Below, piece by piece: positions 55,447-64,000 of a stretch of DNA of 64,000 nucleotides. The notes beneath the pieces were generated by a model. The model searched no databases. It worked only from the letters and a program-made list of their open reading frames with translations, and was not told the origin of the DNA. How positions within the stretch are numbered: the stretch's first letter is position 1; every line of letters begins with the position of its first letter. A program made the position numbers and the translations under genes. The stretch covers positions 1 through 64,000 of the forward strand of contig JALHLU010000004.1 in assembly GCA_022844345.1 (NCBI GenBank), written 5' to 3'. This stretch comes from Hyphomonadaceae bacterium (lineage in GTDB: Bacteria; Pseudomonadota; Alphaproteobacteria; Caulobacterales; Hyphomonadaceae).

Positions 55447-57025
55447 TGCGTGCACTTGCGCTTGTTGGGGCGTTGCTACTCGGCGGATTGACTACGGCAT
55501 GTGCGGGTCGTGCGCCGGCAATTTCGGCCCCGCTTGTGAAGACAGCCAGCGGGCTGGTGGAGGGGTCGACCGCCGATGGCGTCGTTGCGTGGCTCGGCTT
55601 GCCATATGCCGCTCCGCCTGTGGGGGACCTGCGCTGGCGGCCGCCGGCGCCCGCAGCGGGGTGGGAAGGCGTGCGCATGGCGACGGCGTTTGCGCCTGCT
55701 TGCATGCAGTCTGGCGTTTCGATGCCGGGTGAGGCGCCGCCCACAACCAGCGAAGATTGCCTCTATCTCAATGTGTGGTCTCCGCCGGAAAGCCGGGATG
55801 AACGGCTGCCCGTGATCGTGTGGATACATGGCGGCGGGTGGACCAATGGCGCAACTGCCATGCCGCTCTATTCAGGCGCGCAGCTGGCGAAGCGCGGCGC
55901 CGTGTTCGTCAGCATTGCCTATCGCCTCGGGCCGCTGGGCTTTCTTGCGCATCCCGAACTCAGTGCGGAAAGCGGCGTGGCGGCGTCGGGCAATTACGCG
56001 CTGATGGATCAGATCGCGGCGCTCGAATGGGTGCAAGCGAACATTGCATCGTTCGGCGGCGACCCTGCGCGCGTGACGATTGCTGGCCAGTCCGCCGGCG
56101 GCATGGCGGTGAGCCTGCTGATGGCTTCGCCGCGGGCCGCAGGTCTTTTCAGTGGAGCGATTGGCCAGAGCGGCGGCGTGTTCGAGCCGTTGCAGCTTGC
56201 CCCGAACTATCTGCTGGCGAATGCGGAGAAGGATGGCGTGGCTTATGCTGCTTCGCTCGGCGCGACATCGCTTTCGGACCTGCGCGCGATGCCTGCAGAT
56301 AGACTGCTGGGTGGCCGGGCCGGCAGCATCAGCCATCCGGTGATCGAGCCGCGCGTCCTGCCACTGTCGCCCTACGATGCGTATGTCGCGGGACGGATAC
56401 ATGATATTCCGGTGCTGGTCGGGCTAATGCGGAGGAGGGGAATTCGCTCGCCGACCTCTCGCGCGTCACGGCGGCAAACTTTGCCGACGACCTTAAGGGT
56501 GCGTGGGGAGACCTGCCGCCGCCGCTGGTGACGGCCTATCCCTATGCGACGGACGCAGAATCGAGGGCCGCTCGATCCGCCTTCGAGCGCGACCTGCGTT
56601 TCGGTTGGGACATGTGGGCGTGGGCGCGGCTGCAGGCGAAGGCGGGCCGGCCGGCTTTCTACTATCGCTTCGATCATGCGCCCCCATTCCCGGCGGGATC
56701 TGTGCGCGAGCATTGGGGCGCCGCCCATTTTGCCGAGCTCTGGTACATGTTCGACAATCTCGATCCGGGCGATGGCGGCTGGACGGATGCGGATCACAGG
56801 CTCGCGGACACGATGGCGGACTACTGGGTGAATTTCGCACGCACCGGAAACCCGAACGGCGCCGGGCTGCCGCTGTGGCCGGCTTTTGGCGAGGCGGGGC
56901 GGGTGATGGTGCTGGGTCAAGCGCCTAGGCCGCTATCTGCGCCGATTGATGAACAGCTGCACGTCTTTGATGCCGTCTACGACGCCGTGCGAGGCGCGGC
57001 GTTTGGAGCGCAGAAGCCGGATTGA
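55443..57025 (+). pseudogene. Carboxylesterase type B, broken by a frameshift
   Basis: A secreted esterase with lipobox (LTTAC). The first frame (55443-56531) holds WLGLPYAAPPVGDLRWRPP, SEDCLYLNVW, IHGGGWTNG, the Ser elbow FGGDPARVTIAGQSAGG, and about 320 matching residues. Near 56425-56432 the frame shifts: VLVGLMRRRG replaces the expected VLVGSNAEEGNSL. The remaining homologous part continues in another frame to 57025 (YRFDHAPPF, HWGAAHFAELWY, NFARTGNPN). One base appears missing. Either a true pseudogene or an assembly error. The intact protein would be about 527 residues. Confidence 0.82.
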
Positions 57026-57135
57026 CGCTCTTCAGATGGATGCCTCGCGCGAGGCTTAGGCATTACCTTTGAAGTAATTGGCTGGCGTCGATACGGGGCT
57101 ACACCAGAGCGGCACAAGGTTGTCGGGAGAGATCG

Positions 57136-57561
57136 ATGTCTGGATTCTGGCGCGGCTGGCTCAACGTCTGGTCTGCAGCAGTGGTGGTCTTCGGACTGGT
57201 TCTTGCCGGGGGCGGGCTGGATGCGACGGACGGCGCAGCAGAGATGCTCTACGGCGTAATGGGTCCGCCCGGTGGCTTCGAGTGGACGCCACATCTTCGC
57301 TTTGCCACCGCTCTCATGGGGGCAGTCACGATGGGATGGGGGCTTACTTTCTTCGCCGCGTTTGGCGCGGCGCACAGGCTGGGGGATCAGGCAGGGCCAG
57401 TCTGGCGCATGATCGCGGCGGCGGCGGTGGCGTGGTTCGTCGTCGACAGCGCGCTTTCCGTCGTCACCGGCTTCTGGTTGAACGCGGTGTCGAACACCGG
57501 CCTGATGATCGGCTACCTCATCCCCGTGCTCGCGACCGGCGTCCTTGCGCGGCGGGGTTGA
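57136..57561 (+). CDS. Hypothetical four-span membrane protein
   Basis: 141 residues. Four hydrophobic segments (WSAAVVVFGLVLAGGGL, FATALMGAVTMGWGLTFFAA, MIAAAAVAWFVVDSALSVV, GLMIGYLIPVLATGVL). No charged catalytic motif or known family. A single gene in the gap between the esterase and the ABC cluster. Confidence 0.72.
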   Translation: MSGFWRGWLNVWSAAVVVFGLVLAGGGLDATDGAAEMLYGVMGPPGGFEWTPHLRFATALMGAVTMGWGLTFFAAFGAAHRLGDQAGPVWRMIAAAAVAWFVVDSALSVVTGFWLNAVSNTGLMIGYLIPVLATGVLARRG

Positions 57562-57644
57562 TCGTCGCCATGCGACCCGGTGTCATGCGCTGAGCGGGGC
57601 GAAGGGGGTTCCCTTCCGGCCCGCGAGCGGGTTCAACTCTGCCG

Positions 57645-58028
57645 ATGCAGCTCTGCTCCATCGAATTCACGACCGACAGGTTCCCGCCCATCCTGCCTGA
57701 GTCCTGCCAGGTCAATACGGACCTCTATGGCTTCGAGCTGGCGGTCTTTCTTGCCGGAGCGTTGGCCGAGCGGGGCGCCGTCACCAGCTATCCGTATCCC
57801 GACGACTGGGGCTGGTTCCTCGAATACATTACCGAGCACGAGCAGGAATTGATGGTCGGTTGCGCCAGTGCGGGCGCTACGAACGGCTATCCGACCGACT
57901 GGATCATCTTCGTGCGCCAGCGCCGCAAGCCGAAAAAGGGCGGCCAGGACATGGGCGCCGTGCTAGTCGAGACCATCTTGTCAGTTCTTGCCGCCGAGGG
58001 CATCGAAGCCCGGCATCATCCAGCGTGA
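57645..58028 (+). CDS. Hypothetical protein coupled to the ABC ATPase
   Basis: 127 residues, soluble: FELAVFLAGALAERGAVTSY, then DDWGWFLEYITEH and TDWIIFVRQRRKPKK. I do not recognise the family. The stop overlaps the GTG start of the ABC gene (GTGA), which suggests translational coupling. Confidence 0.66.
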   Translation: MQLCSIEFTTDRFPPILPESCQVNTDLYGFELAVFLAGALAERGAVTSYPYPDDWGWFLEYITEHEQELMVGCASAGATNGYPTDWIIFVRQRRKPKKGGQDMGAVLVETILSVLAAEGIEARHHPA

Positions 58029-59887
58029 GCGTAAACTTGACCAGCCCTGCCGAAAAGCCCGCCCTTCTCGATGTCCGCGATCTCTCGGTCTCCTTCGAGA
58101 CCCAGGATGGCCGCGTCGAGGCGGTGAAGAAGCTCTCATTCAGCGTCGCGGCGGGCGAGTGCCTCGGCCTCGTCGGCGAAAGCGGTTCGGGCAAGAGCCA
58201 GACGGTGCTCGCCGCTATGGGGCTCACCGCCGCTAACGGTATTGTCGAAGGCTCGATCCAGTTTGAAGGGCGGCAACTCGCCGGCCTGTCGCGCCAGGAA
58301 CTCAACGAGATCCGCGGCGCACACATCTCCATGATTTTCCAGGACCCGCTGACCTCTCTGACGCCGCACATGACGGTCGGCGCGCAGATGGCGGAAGTGC
58401 TGGCGCGTCACAGAAATCTCAAGGGCGCAGCCGCCGACCAGCGTATCGTTGAGTGGCTCGAGCGTGTGCGCATTCCCGAGGCGCGCCGCCGTCTTCACCA
58501 GTTCCCGCACGAGCTTTCGGGCGGCATGCGCCAGCGTGTCATGATCGCCTCAGCCATGCTGTGCGAGCCCAAGCTGCTGCTCGCCGACGAGCCGACCACG
58601 GCCCTCGACGTGACGGTGCAGGCCCAGGTGCTCGACCTGATGGACGAACTCAAACGTGAAACCGGGGCAGGCCTCGTGCTGATCACCCACGACATGGGGG
58701 TCATTGCGCGCATGGCGGACCGTGTCGTCGTCATGCGCCATGGCGAGGCGGTCGAACGCGGCCCCGTGGACCAGGTGTTCTCGGCACCGTCGCATGAATA
58801 CACACGCATGCTGCTCGAAGCGATGCCGCGGCTTGATCGCACGGATCGCGGCGGCCGGCCCGCTATCGGCCCGGCGCCGTCGATCGAGACCAGGCCTCTG
58901 CTCGTGGTTGACGATCTCCACGTGACTTTCCCGGTCAGCGTGCCCGGCGGCTTCTTTGGAAAGCGCGTGCAGTTGCGCGCCGTCGATGGCGTCAGCTTCT
59001 CCCTGCGCCCCGGCGAGACCATGGGCGTCGTCGGCGAAAGCGGCTGTGGCAAGTCCACGCTCGCGCGCGGCGTCTTGCGCCTGCTCGATCCCAGCGCGGG
59101 GTCGGTCGCATGGCTCGGCCGCGACATCGCGAAATCCTCGCGCAAGGATGTGCAGCCGCTTCGCAAGGAATTGCAGATCGTCTTCCAGGACCCGCTCGCC
59201 AGCCTTGATCCGCGCATGACGGTCGGCCAGTCCATCGCCGAGCCGCTGGGCGTGTTCAGTCCGGAGTTGAGCGGCAAGGCGCGGGAAGACGCCGCGCGCG
59301 AGATGATGGCCCGCATGGGTCTCGATCCTGTCATGGTGAACCGCTATCCGCACGAACTCTCGGGCGGGCAGAACCAGCGCGTCGGCATCGCCCGCGCCAT
59401 GATCCTGAAACCTAAACTCGTCGTCTGCGACGAAGCCGTGTCTGCGCTCGACGTGTCGGTGCAGGCGCAGATCCTCGACCTGCTGATCGATCTCCAGAAG
59501 GAGTTCGGTCTCGCCATGATGTTCATCAGCCATGACCTTTCGGTGGTGCGCGAGATTTGCCATCGCGTCATGGTGCTCTATCTCGGCCGCGTCGTCGAAA
59601 CGGCCCCGCGCGATGTGCTGTTCTCCAATCCTCGCCATCCCTATACGCGCGCCCTGCTGTCAGCCGTGCCCTCGCCCGACCCAGTGCTCGAACGCTCGCG
59701 TACGCGGGTGAAGCTGGTGGGAGACCTCCCGTCTCCCCTCGACCCCAAGGCCAGCCTGCGCTTCATGAAGTCGAAGCTGACTGGCGAGGGGCCCTTCTAC
59801 CGGCCGCGTCTCGTCGAGGTCGCCCCCGGCCACCTTGTGGCGGAGCATGACCCTACGGAAGGAGTGGCCGGTCTTTCCGTTGCTTAA
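58025..59887 (+). CDS. Fused peptide-type ABC transporter ATPase (two nucleotide-binding domains, YejF/DppD-DppF-like)
   Basis: 620 residues from GTG 58025. Domain 1 (about 10-260): Walker A GESGSGKSQ, Q-loop MIFQDPLTSL, signature ELSGGMRQRV, Walker B LLLADEPTTALD. Domain 2 (about 295-550): GESGCGKSTLARG, IVFQDPLASLDPRM, ELSGGQNQRVG and VVCDEAVSALD. The C-terminal TRVKLVGDLPSPLDP is the typical oligopeptide-transporter end. No permease or binding-protein gene is adjacent, so the membrane partners must be elsewhere. Confidence 0.93.
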   Translation: MSVNLTSPAEKPALLDVRDLSVSFETQDGRVEAVKKLSFSVAAGECLGLVGESGSGKSQTVLAAMGLTAANGIVEGSIQFEGRQLAGLSRQELNEIRGAHISMIFQDPLTSLTPHMTVGAQMAEVLARHRNLKGAAADQRIVEWLERVRIPEARRRLHQFPHELSGGMRQRVMIASAMLCEPKLLLADEPTTALDVTVQAQVLDLMDELKRETGAGLVLITHDMGVIARMADRVVVMRHGEAVERGPVDQVFSAPSHEYTRMLLEAMPRLDRTDRGGRPAIGPAPSIETRPLLVVDDLHVTFPVSVPGGFFGKRVQLRAVDGVSFSLRPGETMGVVGESGCGKSTLARGVLRLLDPSAGSVAWLGRDIAKSSRKDVQPLRKELQIVFQDPLASLDPRMTVGQSIAEPLGVFSPELSGKAREDAAREMMARMGLDPVMVNRYPHELSGGQNQRVGIARAMILKPKLVVCDEAVSALDVSVQAQILDLLIDLQKEFGLAMMFISHDLSVVREICHRVMVLYLGRVVETAPRDVLFSNPRHPYTRALLSAVPSPDPVLERSRTRVKLVGDLPSPLDPKASLRFMKSKLTGEGPFYRPRLVEVAPGHLVAEHDPTEGVAGLSVA

Positions 59888-60001
59888 TGGTACCTGCCAT
59901 TAACAAATTCCGGTGAGAACGGGTCGCGACAGGTTGACGCTGTCAGGGCTTTAGCGGATGCATTAGCCCGCGAAATATAACACTTGGAGGAGCTCCCCCT
60001 C

Positions 60002-62029
60002 ATGTCTCGACGCCTGACCTACACAGCCATCGGCCTTGTTCTGGCCATTGGCGCCACCGGCTGCGCCCAGCCTGGTTCCGTTTCGCAAGCCGAAGGCGCT
60101 GCCGCTGTTGCGGTCGCCGCGCAGGAGCCGATGGCCGAAGTTGCGCCCCGCATCGACAATTTCCGCCTGGTCTCGGCTGAAGGCCGCGCCCATGAGCTCT
60201 ACCGCCTCAAGGATGCACCGGCCGTCGTCGTGGTGATGCACGCTGCCGGCAGCCCGGATACGGCCAAGGTCGCCGCCTCGCTCGAAGCTCTGAAGGCCGC
60301 GTGGGCGCCCAAGGGCGTCGAGTTCATGATGGTGAACTCCAACCCGCATGACACGCGCGAGATGATCCTCGCCGATGCGCAGAAGAACAACATCTCGGTC
60401 CCGGTGCTGCAGGATAACCTGCAGCTGGTCGGCGGCCAGATCGGCGCCTCGCGCGTCGGCCAGACCTTCGTGATCGATCCGAAGACGTGGAAGATCGCCT
60501 ACAGCGGTCCGCTCTCGGCTGATCCCATCGCCGCCGTCGTCGGCGGCCAGCCTGTTGCTGTTGCCTCGGCTCCGGTCGAAGCGCAGTCGATCAGTTTCCC
60601 GGGCCGCACGCCGGAAGCCAAGGCTGCGTTCGCGAAGATCTCCTACTCGGAGACCATCGCGCCGATGCTCGAGCAGAAGTGCGTCGCCTGCCACCAGGAA
60701 GGCGGCATCGCGCCGTTCGCGTTCGACAACTACGATCGCGTGAAGCAGTTCTCCGGCATGATCCGCGAGGCCGTGCGCACCGACCGCATGCCGCCGTGGG
60801 ATCCGGATCCGCACATCGCCAAGTTCAAGGACGACAAGTCGCTTTCGAACGACCAGATCAAGACGCTGGTAGCCTGGGTTGAAGCCGGCGCGCCGCGCGG
60901 CGAAGGTCCGGACCTTCTGGCCGAGGTGAAGCACGTTGCGCCGGAATGGCCGCTGGGCAAGCCGGATCTCATCGTGGATATCCCGTCCTATCAGGTCCCG
61001 GCGACGGGCGTGGTTGACTACCAGTACCCGACCGTTCCCAACCCGCTGACCGAAGGAAAGTGGCTCCGCGCCGCGACGGCGCGCGTGGACGAGCGTCAGG
61101 TCGTTCACCACATCCTCTCGGGCGTCATCCCGGAAGGCGCGACGCAGCGTGGCATGCAGGCCTGGGGCGGCGGGGTTGGCGGCTACACCGTCGGCATGGA
61201 ATCAACCGTGGCGCCCAAGGGCATTGGATCGTGGGTGCCGCCGGGCGGCGAGTTCGCCTACCAGATGCACTACACGCCCTTCGGCAAGGAAGTGACATCG
61301 ACCCAACAGATCGGTCTCTACTTCTACAAGGACGGCGAGACGCCTGACCTGATCATGCGCGAAATGCCGCTCGTCGATCAGTTCATCGAAATCCCGGCCA
61401 ACGACGGCAACCACAAGGAAATCGCCTACTTCCTGTTCCCGAAGGATGCGATCCTGCACACCGCCGTCGTGCACGCCCACTATCGCGGCACCTATTCGAA
61501 GCTCGAGCTGATGACGCCGGACGGCAACCGCGAGACGATCCTCAACGTGCCGTTCTACGACTTCAACTGGCAGCGCATGTACGAGTTCGCCGAGCCGATT
61601 TCGATCCCGGCCGGCTCGAAGGTGATCGCGACCTACATCTACGACAACTCGAAGCGCAACCCGGCCAACCCGGACCCGAGCCAGAAGATCGTCTGGGGTG
61701 ACCAGTCGTTCGAGGAGATGTTCTACACCTCGCTGCGCTATCTCTGGAAAGACGAGACGGCCGCCAACCAGACGAACTACGATCAGCTTCTGAACAAGAC
61801 GCGCCTGCTTGGCATGCTCGACGACGACCTCGACGAAAAGGTCCAGATGTCGGAGTTGCGCGGCCAGTTCAAGCAGATGATCGGCAGCCCGATGGCTTTC
61901 GGCATGATCGACAAGAACAAGGACGGCGGCATCGACATGCAGGAATTCGAAGCTGTCATGCCGATGATGCGCCGCGGCGGCGGTCAGCAGCCTGCTGCTG
62001 ACGCCAAGCCGCCGATGGGCGGCCGCTAG
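60002..62029 (+). CDS. Multidomain lipoprotein: redoxin-like, cytochrome c-like, copper monooxygenase-like, EF-hand
   Basis: 675 residues from ATG 60002 after ggagg. Lipobox IGATGC (Cys21). About 45-190: a thioredoxin/AhpC-like fold, but AAGSPDT stands where the redox Cys pair would be, so it lacks thiol activity. Then a haem motif CVACH (Cys227, Cys230, His231). About 320-600: a region resembling copper type II ascorbate-dependent monooxygenases, with VVHHILSG, YQMHYTPFG and VHAHYRG as possible metal ligands. Residues 637-648 form a classic EF-hand (DKNKDGGIDMQE). Function unproven; similar fusions occur in planctomycetes and alphaproteobacteria. Confidence 0.78.
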   Translation: MSRRLTYTAIGLVLAIGATGCAQPGSVSQAEGAAAVAVAAQEPMAEVAPRIDNFRLVSAEGRAHELYRLKDAPAVVVVMHAAGSPDTAKVAASLEALKAAWAPKGVEFMMVNSNPHDTREMILADAQKNNISVPVLQDNLQLVGGQIGASRVGQTFVIDPKTWKIAYSGPLSADPIAAVVGGQPVAVASAPVEAQSISFPGRTPEAKAAFAKISYSETIAPMLEQKCVACHQEGGIAPFAFDNYDRVKQFSGMIREAVRTDRMPPWDPDPHIAKFKDDKSLSNDQIKTLVAWVEAGAPRGEGPDLLAEVKHVAPEWPLGKPDLIVDIPSYQVPATGVVDYQYPTVPNPLTEGKWLRAATARVDERQVVHHILSGVIPEGATQRGMQAWGGGVGGYTVGMESTVAPKGIGSWVPPGGEFAYQMHYTPFGKEVTSTQQIGLYFYKDGETPDLIMREMPLVDQFIEIPANDGNHKEIAYFLFPKDAILHTAVVHAHYRGTYSKLELMTPDGNRETILNVPFYDFNWQRMYEFAEPISIPAGSKVIATYIYDNSKRNPANPDPSQKIVWGDQSFEEMFYTSLRYLWKDETAANQTNYDQLLNKTRLLGMLDDDLDEKVQMSELRGQFKQMIGSPMAFGMIDKNKDGGIDMQEFEAVMPMMRRGGGQQPAADAKPPMGGR

Positions 62030-62054
62030 GTCTCATCGAACCAACAGAATGCAG

Positions 62055-62082
62055 CGCCCCGGCCCAAAAGGCCGGGGCGTTT
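62055..62082 (+). terminator. Intrinsic terminator after the multidomain lipoprotein gene
   Basis: CGCCCCGGCC (62055-62064) pairs perfectly with GGCCGGGGCG (62070-62079) around a five-base loop, followed by TTT and GCTT. Confidence 0.8.
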
Positions 62083-62166
62083 GCTTGCATGGCTGCCGCT
62101 ACGGCGCGACTGGTCAGATTGCCCGGCGGCGGTAAGGTCTCTCAAAACGACACTTGGGAGAACGCC

Positions 62167-63792
62167 ATGATCCGGATGGTCTGTGCTGCGTCCATGCTCG
62201 CTCTGGCTGCCTGTGGCGGCGAGGCAGCGAAGCCCGTCACTTGGGACGTCACCGAGTTCATCGGCCCATCGCCCTTCCACGGCCTGCACGGCCTCGCGGT
62301 GGAAGAGGACGGAACGATCCTCGCGGGCAGCGTGGTCGGACAAGCGATCTATGCGGTGAACCCGCAGACCGGCGAAGTCACTGAACGCTTGGGCCCGCCC
62401 GATGGCATGGCTGACGACATCGCCTTCGGCCCGAACGGAGAGATGGCGTGGACCGGCTATCTCACCGGCAAGGTCTTCATCCAGGACAAGGGCGGCCAGC
62501 CGCGCATGATCTCGTCCGGCCTGCCAGGCTCCAACTCGCTGGCCTTCACCAAGGAGGGTAAGCTGTACTTCACGCAGGTCTTCCTCGGCGATGCGCTCTA
62601 CGAAGCCGACGTGACGGGTGCAGCCCCAGCGCGCCTGATCCGCAAGGACCTCGGCGGCTTCAACGGCTTCGAAGTCGGGCCAGATGGCATGCTCTACGGT
62701 CCGCTGTGGTTCAAGAACGCGATCGTGAAGATTGATCCGAAGACAGGCGCGGACACCGTCGTCGCCGATGGTTTTCAGATCCCTGCAGCGGCAAATTTTG
62801 GCCCCGACGGCAATCTCTACGCCATCGATACCAAGACCGGCGAAGTGAAGCGCATCGACATGAAGACCAGGGCGGTCACGGTCATCGCAACGCTGGCCCC
62901 GGCGCTCGACAATCTCGCCATCGCCAAGGACGGCACGATCTACGTCTCCAACATGGCCGACGCCACGATCTACGCCGTGAACCCCGCCGATGGCGCCGTG
63001 CGCACCGTGGTCAGCGGCCCGCTCGCAACGCCCACCGATCTTGTCATCACCGATGGTCCCGAAGGCGAGAAGCTGCACGTCGCGGACGTGTTCAGCTATC
63101 GCGTCATCGACACGGCCACGAAAGCGATCACTGACCCGCTGCGCATGTATCGCGACGAGACCGAGAACCAGCTCGGCATTGGCGCGGGAAAGACGAAAAT
63201 CCTGATCACCTCATGGGCTGCCGGAATGGTTCAGGTGGTCGATCGCGCCACCGGCCAGTCCGAAATCCACCATGGCTTCATGGCTCCGAGCGATGCGATC
63301 GAACTCGCAGACGGCCGCCTGATCGTGCTTGAGGCAGCCACCGGCAAGATCCGGCCGGTCAGCGTCGATGCAACGACGCCGCAGGTCGAGGGCCTCAACT
63401 ATCCTGTTTCGATGGTCGAGGCGGCTGGGGGCAAGCTCTACGTGACCGAAACCAATCCGACGGCCAAGGGTGCGCTCGCCAGCGTTGATCTTGCCACCGG
63501 AGAGGTCACGCGCGTGCTGGAAGGTCTTGAAGGCCCCGAGGGCGTGGATGTCGGCGCGGATGGCAGGGTCTACGTCGCCGAAGCCGGCGCTGGCCGCGTC
63601 ATTGCCTTCGACCCAACTGACAAGTCGGTCACAGTCCTCGCCGAAGGCCTCAAGACCGGGCTCGTCTCGGCCGAGGGAGCGCTCCCAGCCTACACCACCA
63701 CAGGCGTCGCCGTCTCGAAGAAGGACGGGTCAGTCTATGTCGCGTCCGACATCACCAACGCCATCTACCGGATCGCGCCAAAGTCCGAATGA
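62167..63792 (+). CDS. Beta-propeller lipoprotein (SMP-30/NHL-like)
   Basis: 541 residues from ATG 62167, after gggagaa. Lipobox LALAAC. The chain is a run of propeller blades: HGLAVEEDGTILAGSV, IAFGPNGEMAWTGYL, FKNAIVKIDPKTGADTV, FGPDGNLYAIDTKTGEVKR, DVGADGRVYVAEAGAGR. There are about ten blade-like segments, so perhaps two propellers. It may be a lactonase or a binding scaffold; no catalytic residues can be picked with certainty. Confidence 0.8.
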   Translation: MIRMVCAASMLALAACGGEAAKPVTWDVTEFIGPSPFHGLHGLAVEEDGTILAGSVVGQAIYAVNPQTGEVTERLGPPDGMADDIAFGPNGEMAWTGYLTGKVFIQDKGGQPRMISSGLPGSNSLAFTKEGKLYFTQVFLGDALYEADVTGAAPARLIRKDLGGFNGFEVGPDGMLYGPLWFKNAIVKIDPKTGADTVVADGFQIPAAANFGPDGNLYAIDTKTGEVKRIDMKTRAVTVIATLAPALDNLAIAKDGTIYVSNMADATIYAVNPADGAVRTVVSGPLATPTDLVITDGPEGEKLHVADVFSYRVIDTATKAITDPLRMYRDETENQLGIGAGKTKILITSWAAGMVQVVDRATGQSEIHHGFMAPSDAIELADGRLIVLEAATGKIRPVSVDATTPQVEGLNYPVSMVEAAGGKLYVTETNPTAKGALASVDLATGEVTRVLEGLEGPEGVDVGADGRVYVAEAGAGRVIAFDPTDKSVTVLAEGLKTGLVSAEGALPAYTTTGVAVSKKDGSVYVASDITNAIYRIAPKSE

Positions 63793-63871
63793 CCGTCGGC
63801 AGAATCGCGTTGTCGAAAATGTCGGATCAGCGCCGCCGCCTGCGTCCTTGGGGCCAGGACAGGAGAAACCC

Positions 63872-64000
63872 ATGCGCTTCGTGATGCTGATGTACCCCGG
63901 CCCGCAGGCCGAGACCGAAACCAACCCCGTTCCGCCCGGGCCGGAAGGCCAACAGCTGCTTCAGGACATGATGGCGTTCAACCAGCGCATGGTCGATGCC
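63872..64000 (+). CDS. YCII-related (DGPF-type) domain protein, N-terminal part
   Basis: Only the first 43 codons are inside the window. MRFVMLMYPGPQAE followed by LLQDMMAFNQRMVDA matches the start of the YCII-related proteins of about 120-140 residues, often encoded beside ECF sigma factors. ATG 63872 follows aggag. The rest lies beyond the edge. Confidence 0.72.
   Translation, partial: MRFVMLMYPGPQAETETNPVPPGPEGQQLLQDMMAFNQRMVDA

Noticed and set aside
1-64000. CRISPR arrays, insertion sequences and toxin-antitoxin pairs
   Set aside because: No regularly spaced identical repeats with unique spacers, no transposase, and no toxin next to the RHH genes. The only long tandem array is coding (29-34 kb).

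Overview
The window looks like a chromosomal segment of a high-GC Gram-negative alphaproteobacterium, probably a Caulobacterales/Hyphomonadaceae-type organism. The reasons are a GapR (DUF2312) gene, a CC0125/CC1285-type lipoprotein, the 41-residue alphaproteobacterial form of ribosomal protein L36, a TonB-dependent receptor, a solitary OpgH glucosyltransferase and many small lipoproteins with clear lipoboxes. The genus is inference. I see no tRNA or rRNA gene, insertion sequence, prophage or CRISPR array.

Layout. 1-2 kb: glmS (cut by the window edge) and glmM, divergent amino-sugar genes. 1.9-7.5 kb, minus strand: a periplasmic haem/PQQ dehydrogenase, a PhoD phosphatase and a TonB-dependent receptor. 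7.7-9.4 kb: a three-gene envelope/stress operon (DUF3618, holin-family and DUF-type proteins). 9.6-10.4 kb: a likely 6S RNA ahead of 5-formyl-THF cyclo-ligase. 10.5-20.6 kb: envelope functions (lipidated subtilase autotransporter, OpgH, S9 peptidase, MFS carrier, MltB transglycosylase). 20.7-28.6 kb: rpmJ, a TPR lipoprotein, gapR, a legumain-like C13 peptidase, a CoxE-type VWA protein, lipoproteins and an amidase.

29.0-36.4 kb is the most unusual part. A 1722-residue protein is made almost entirely of 213 tandem octapeptides (consensus L-S/T-T-T-Q-I/V-x-A). It is followed on the same strand by a GT41 (OGT/SPINDLY-type) glycosyltransferase. The octad register is unbroken over about 205 consecutive units, and the array carries a higher-order repeat of its own. 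The pairing suggests, but does not prove, that the enzyme O-glycosylates its Thr-rich neighbour.

36.5-49.8 kb is housekeeping and envelope genes (DUF488, VanY-type M15 peptidase, TesB, YebC, small cytochrome, PP2C phosphatase, GT4, GST, rhomboid). Within it lies a small low-GC patch (about 44.4-45.2 kb) beside two divergent ribbon-helix-helix genes. 49.9-64 kb: an Hsp20 gene with a ROSE-like RNA thermometer, a lipoprotein methyltransferase coupled to a hydrolase, a tandem paralogous pair of small secreted proteins, an amidohydrolase, a PEP-mutase/isocitrate-lyase family enzyme, a frameshifted carboxylesterase, a fused peptide-type ABC ATPase, a four-domain redoxin/haem/monooxygenase-like/EF-hand lipoprotein, a beta-propeller lipoprotein, and the start of a YCII-domain gene.
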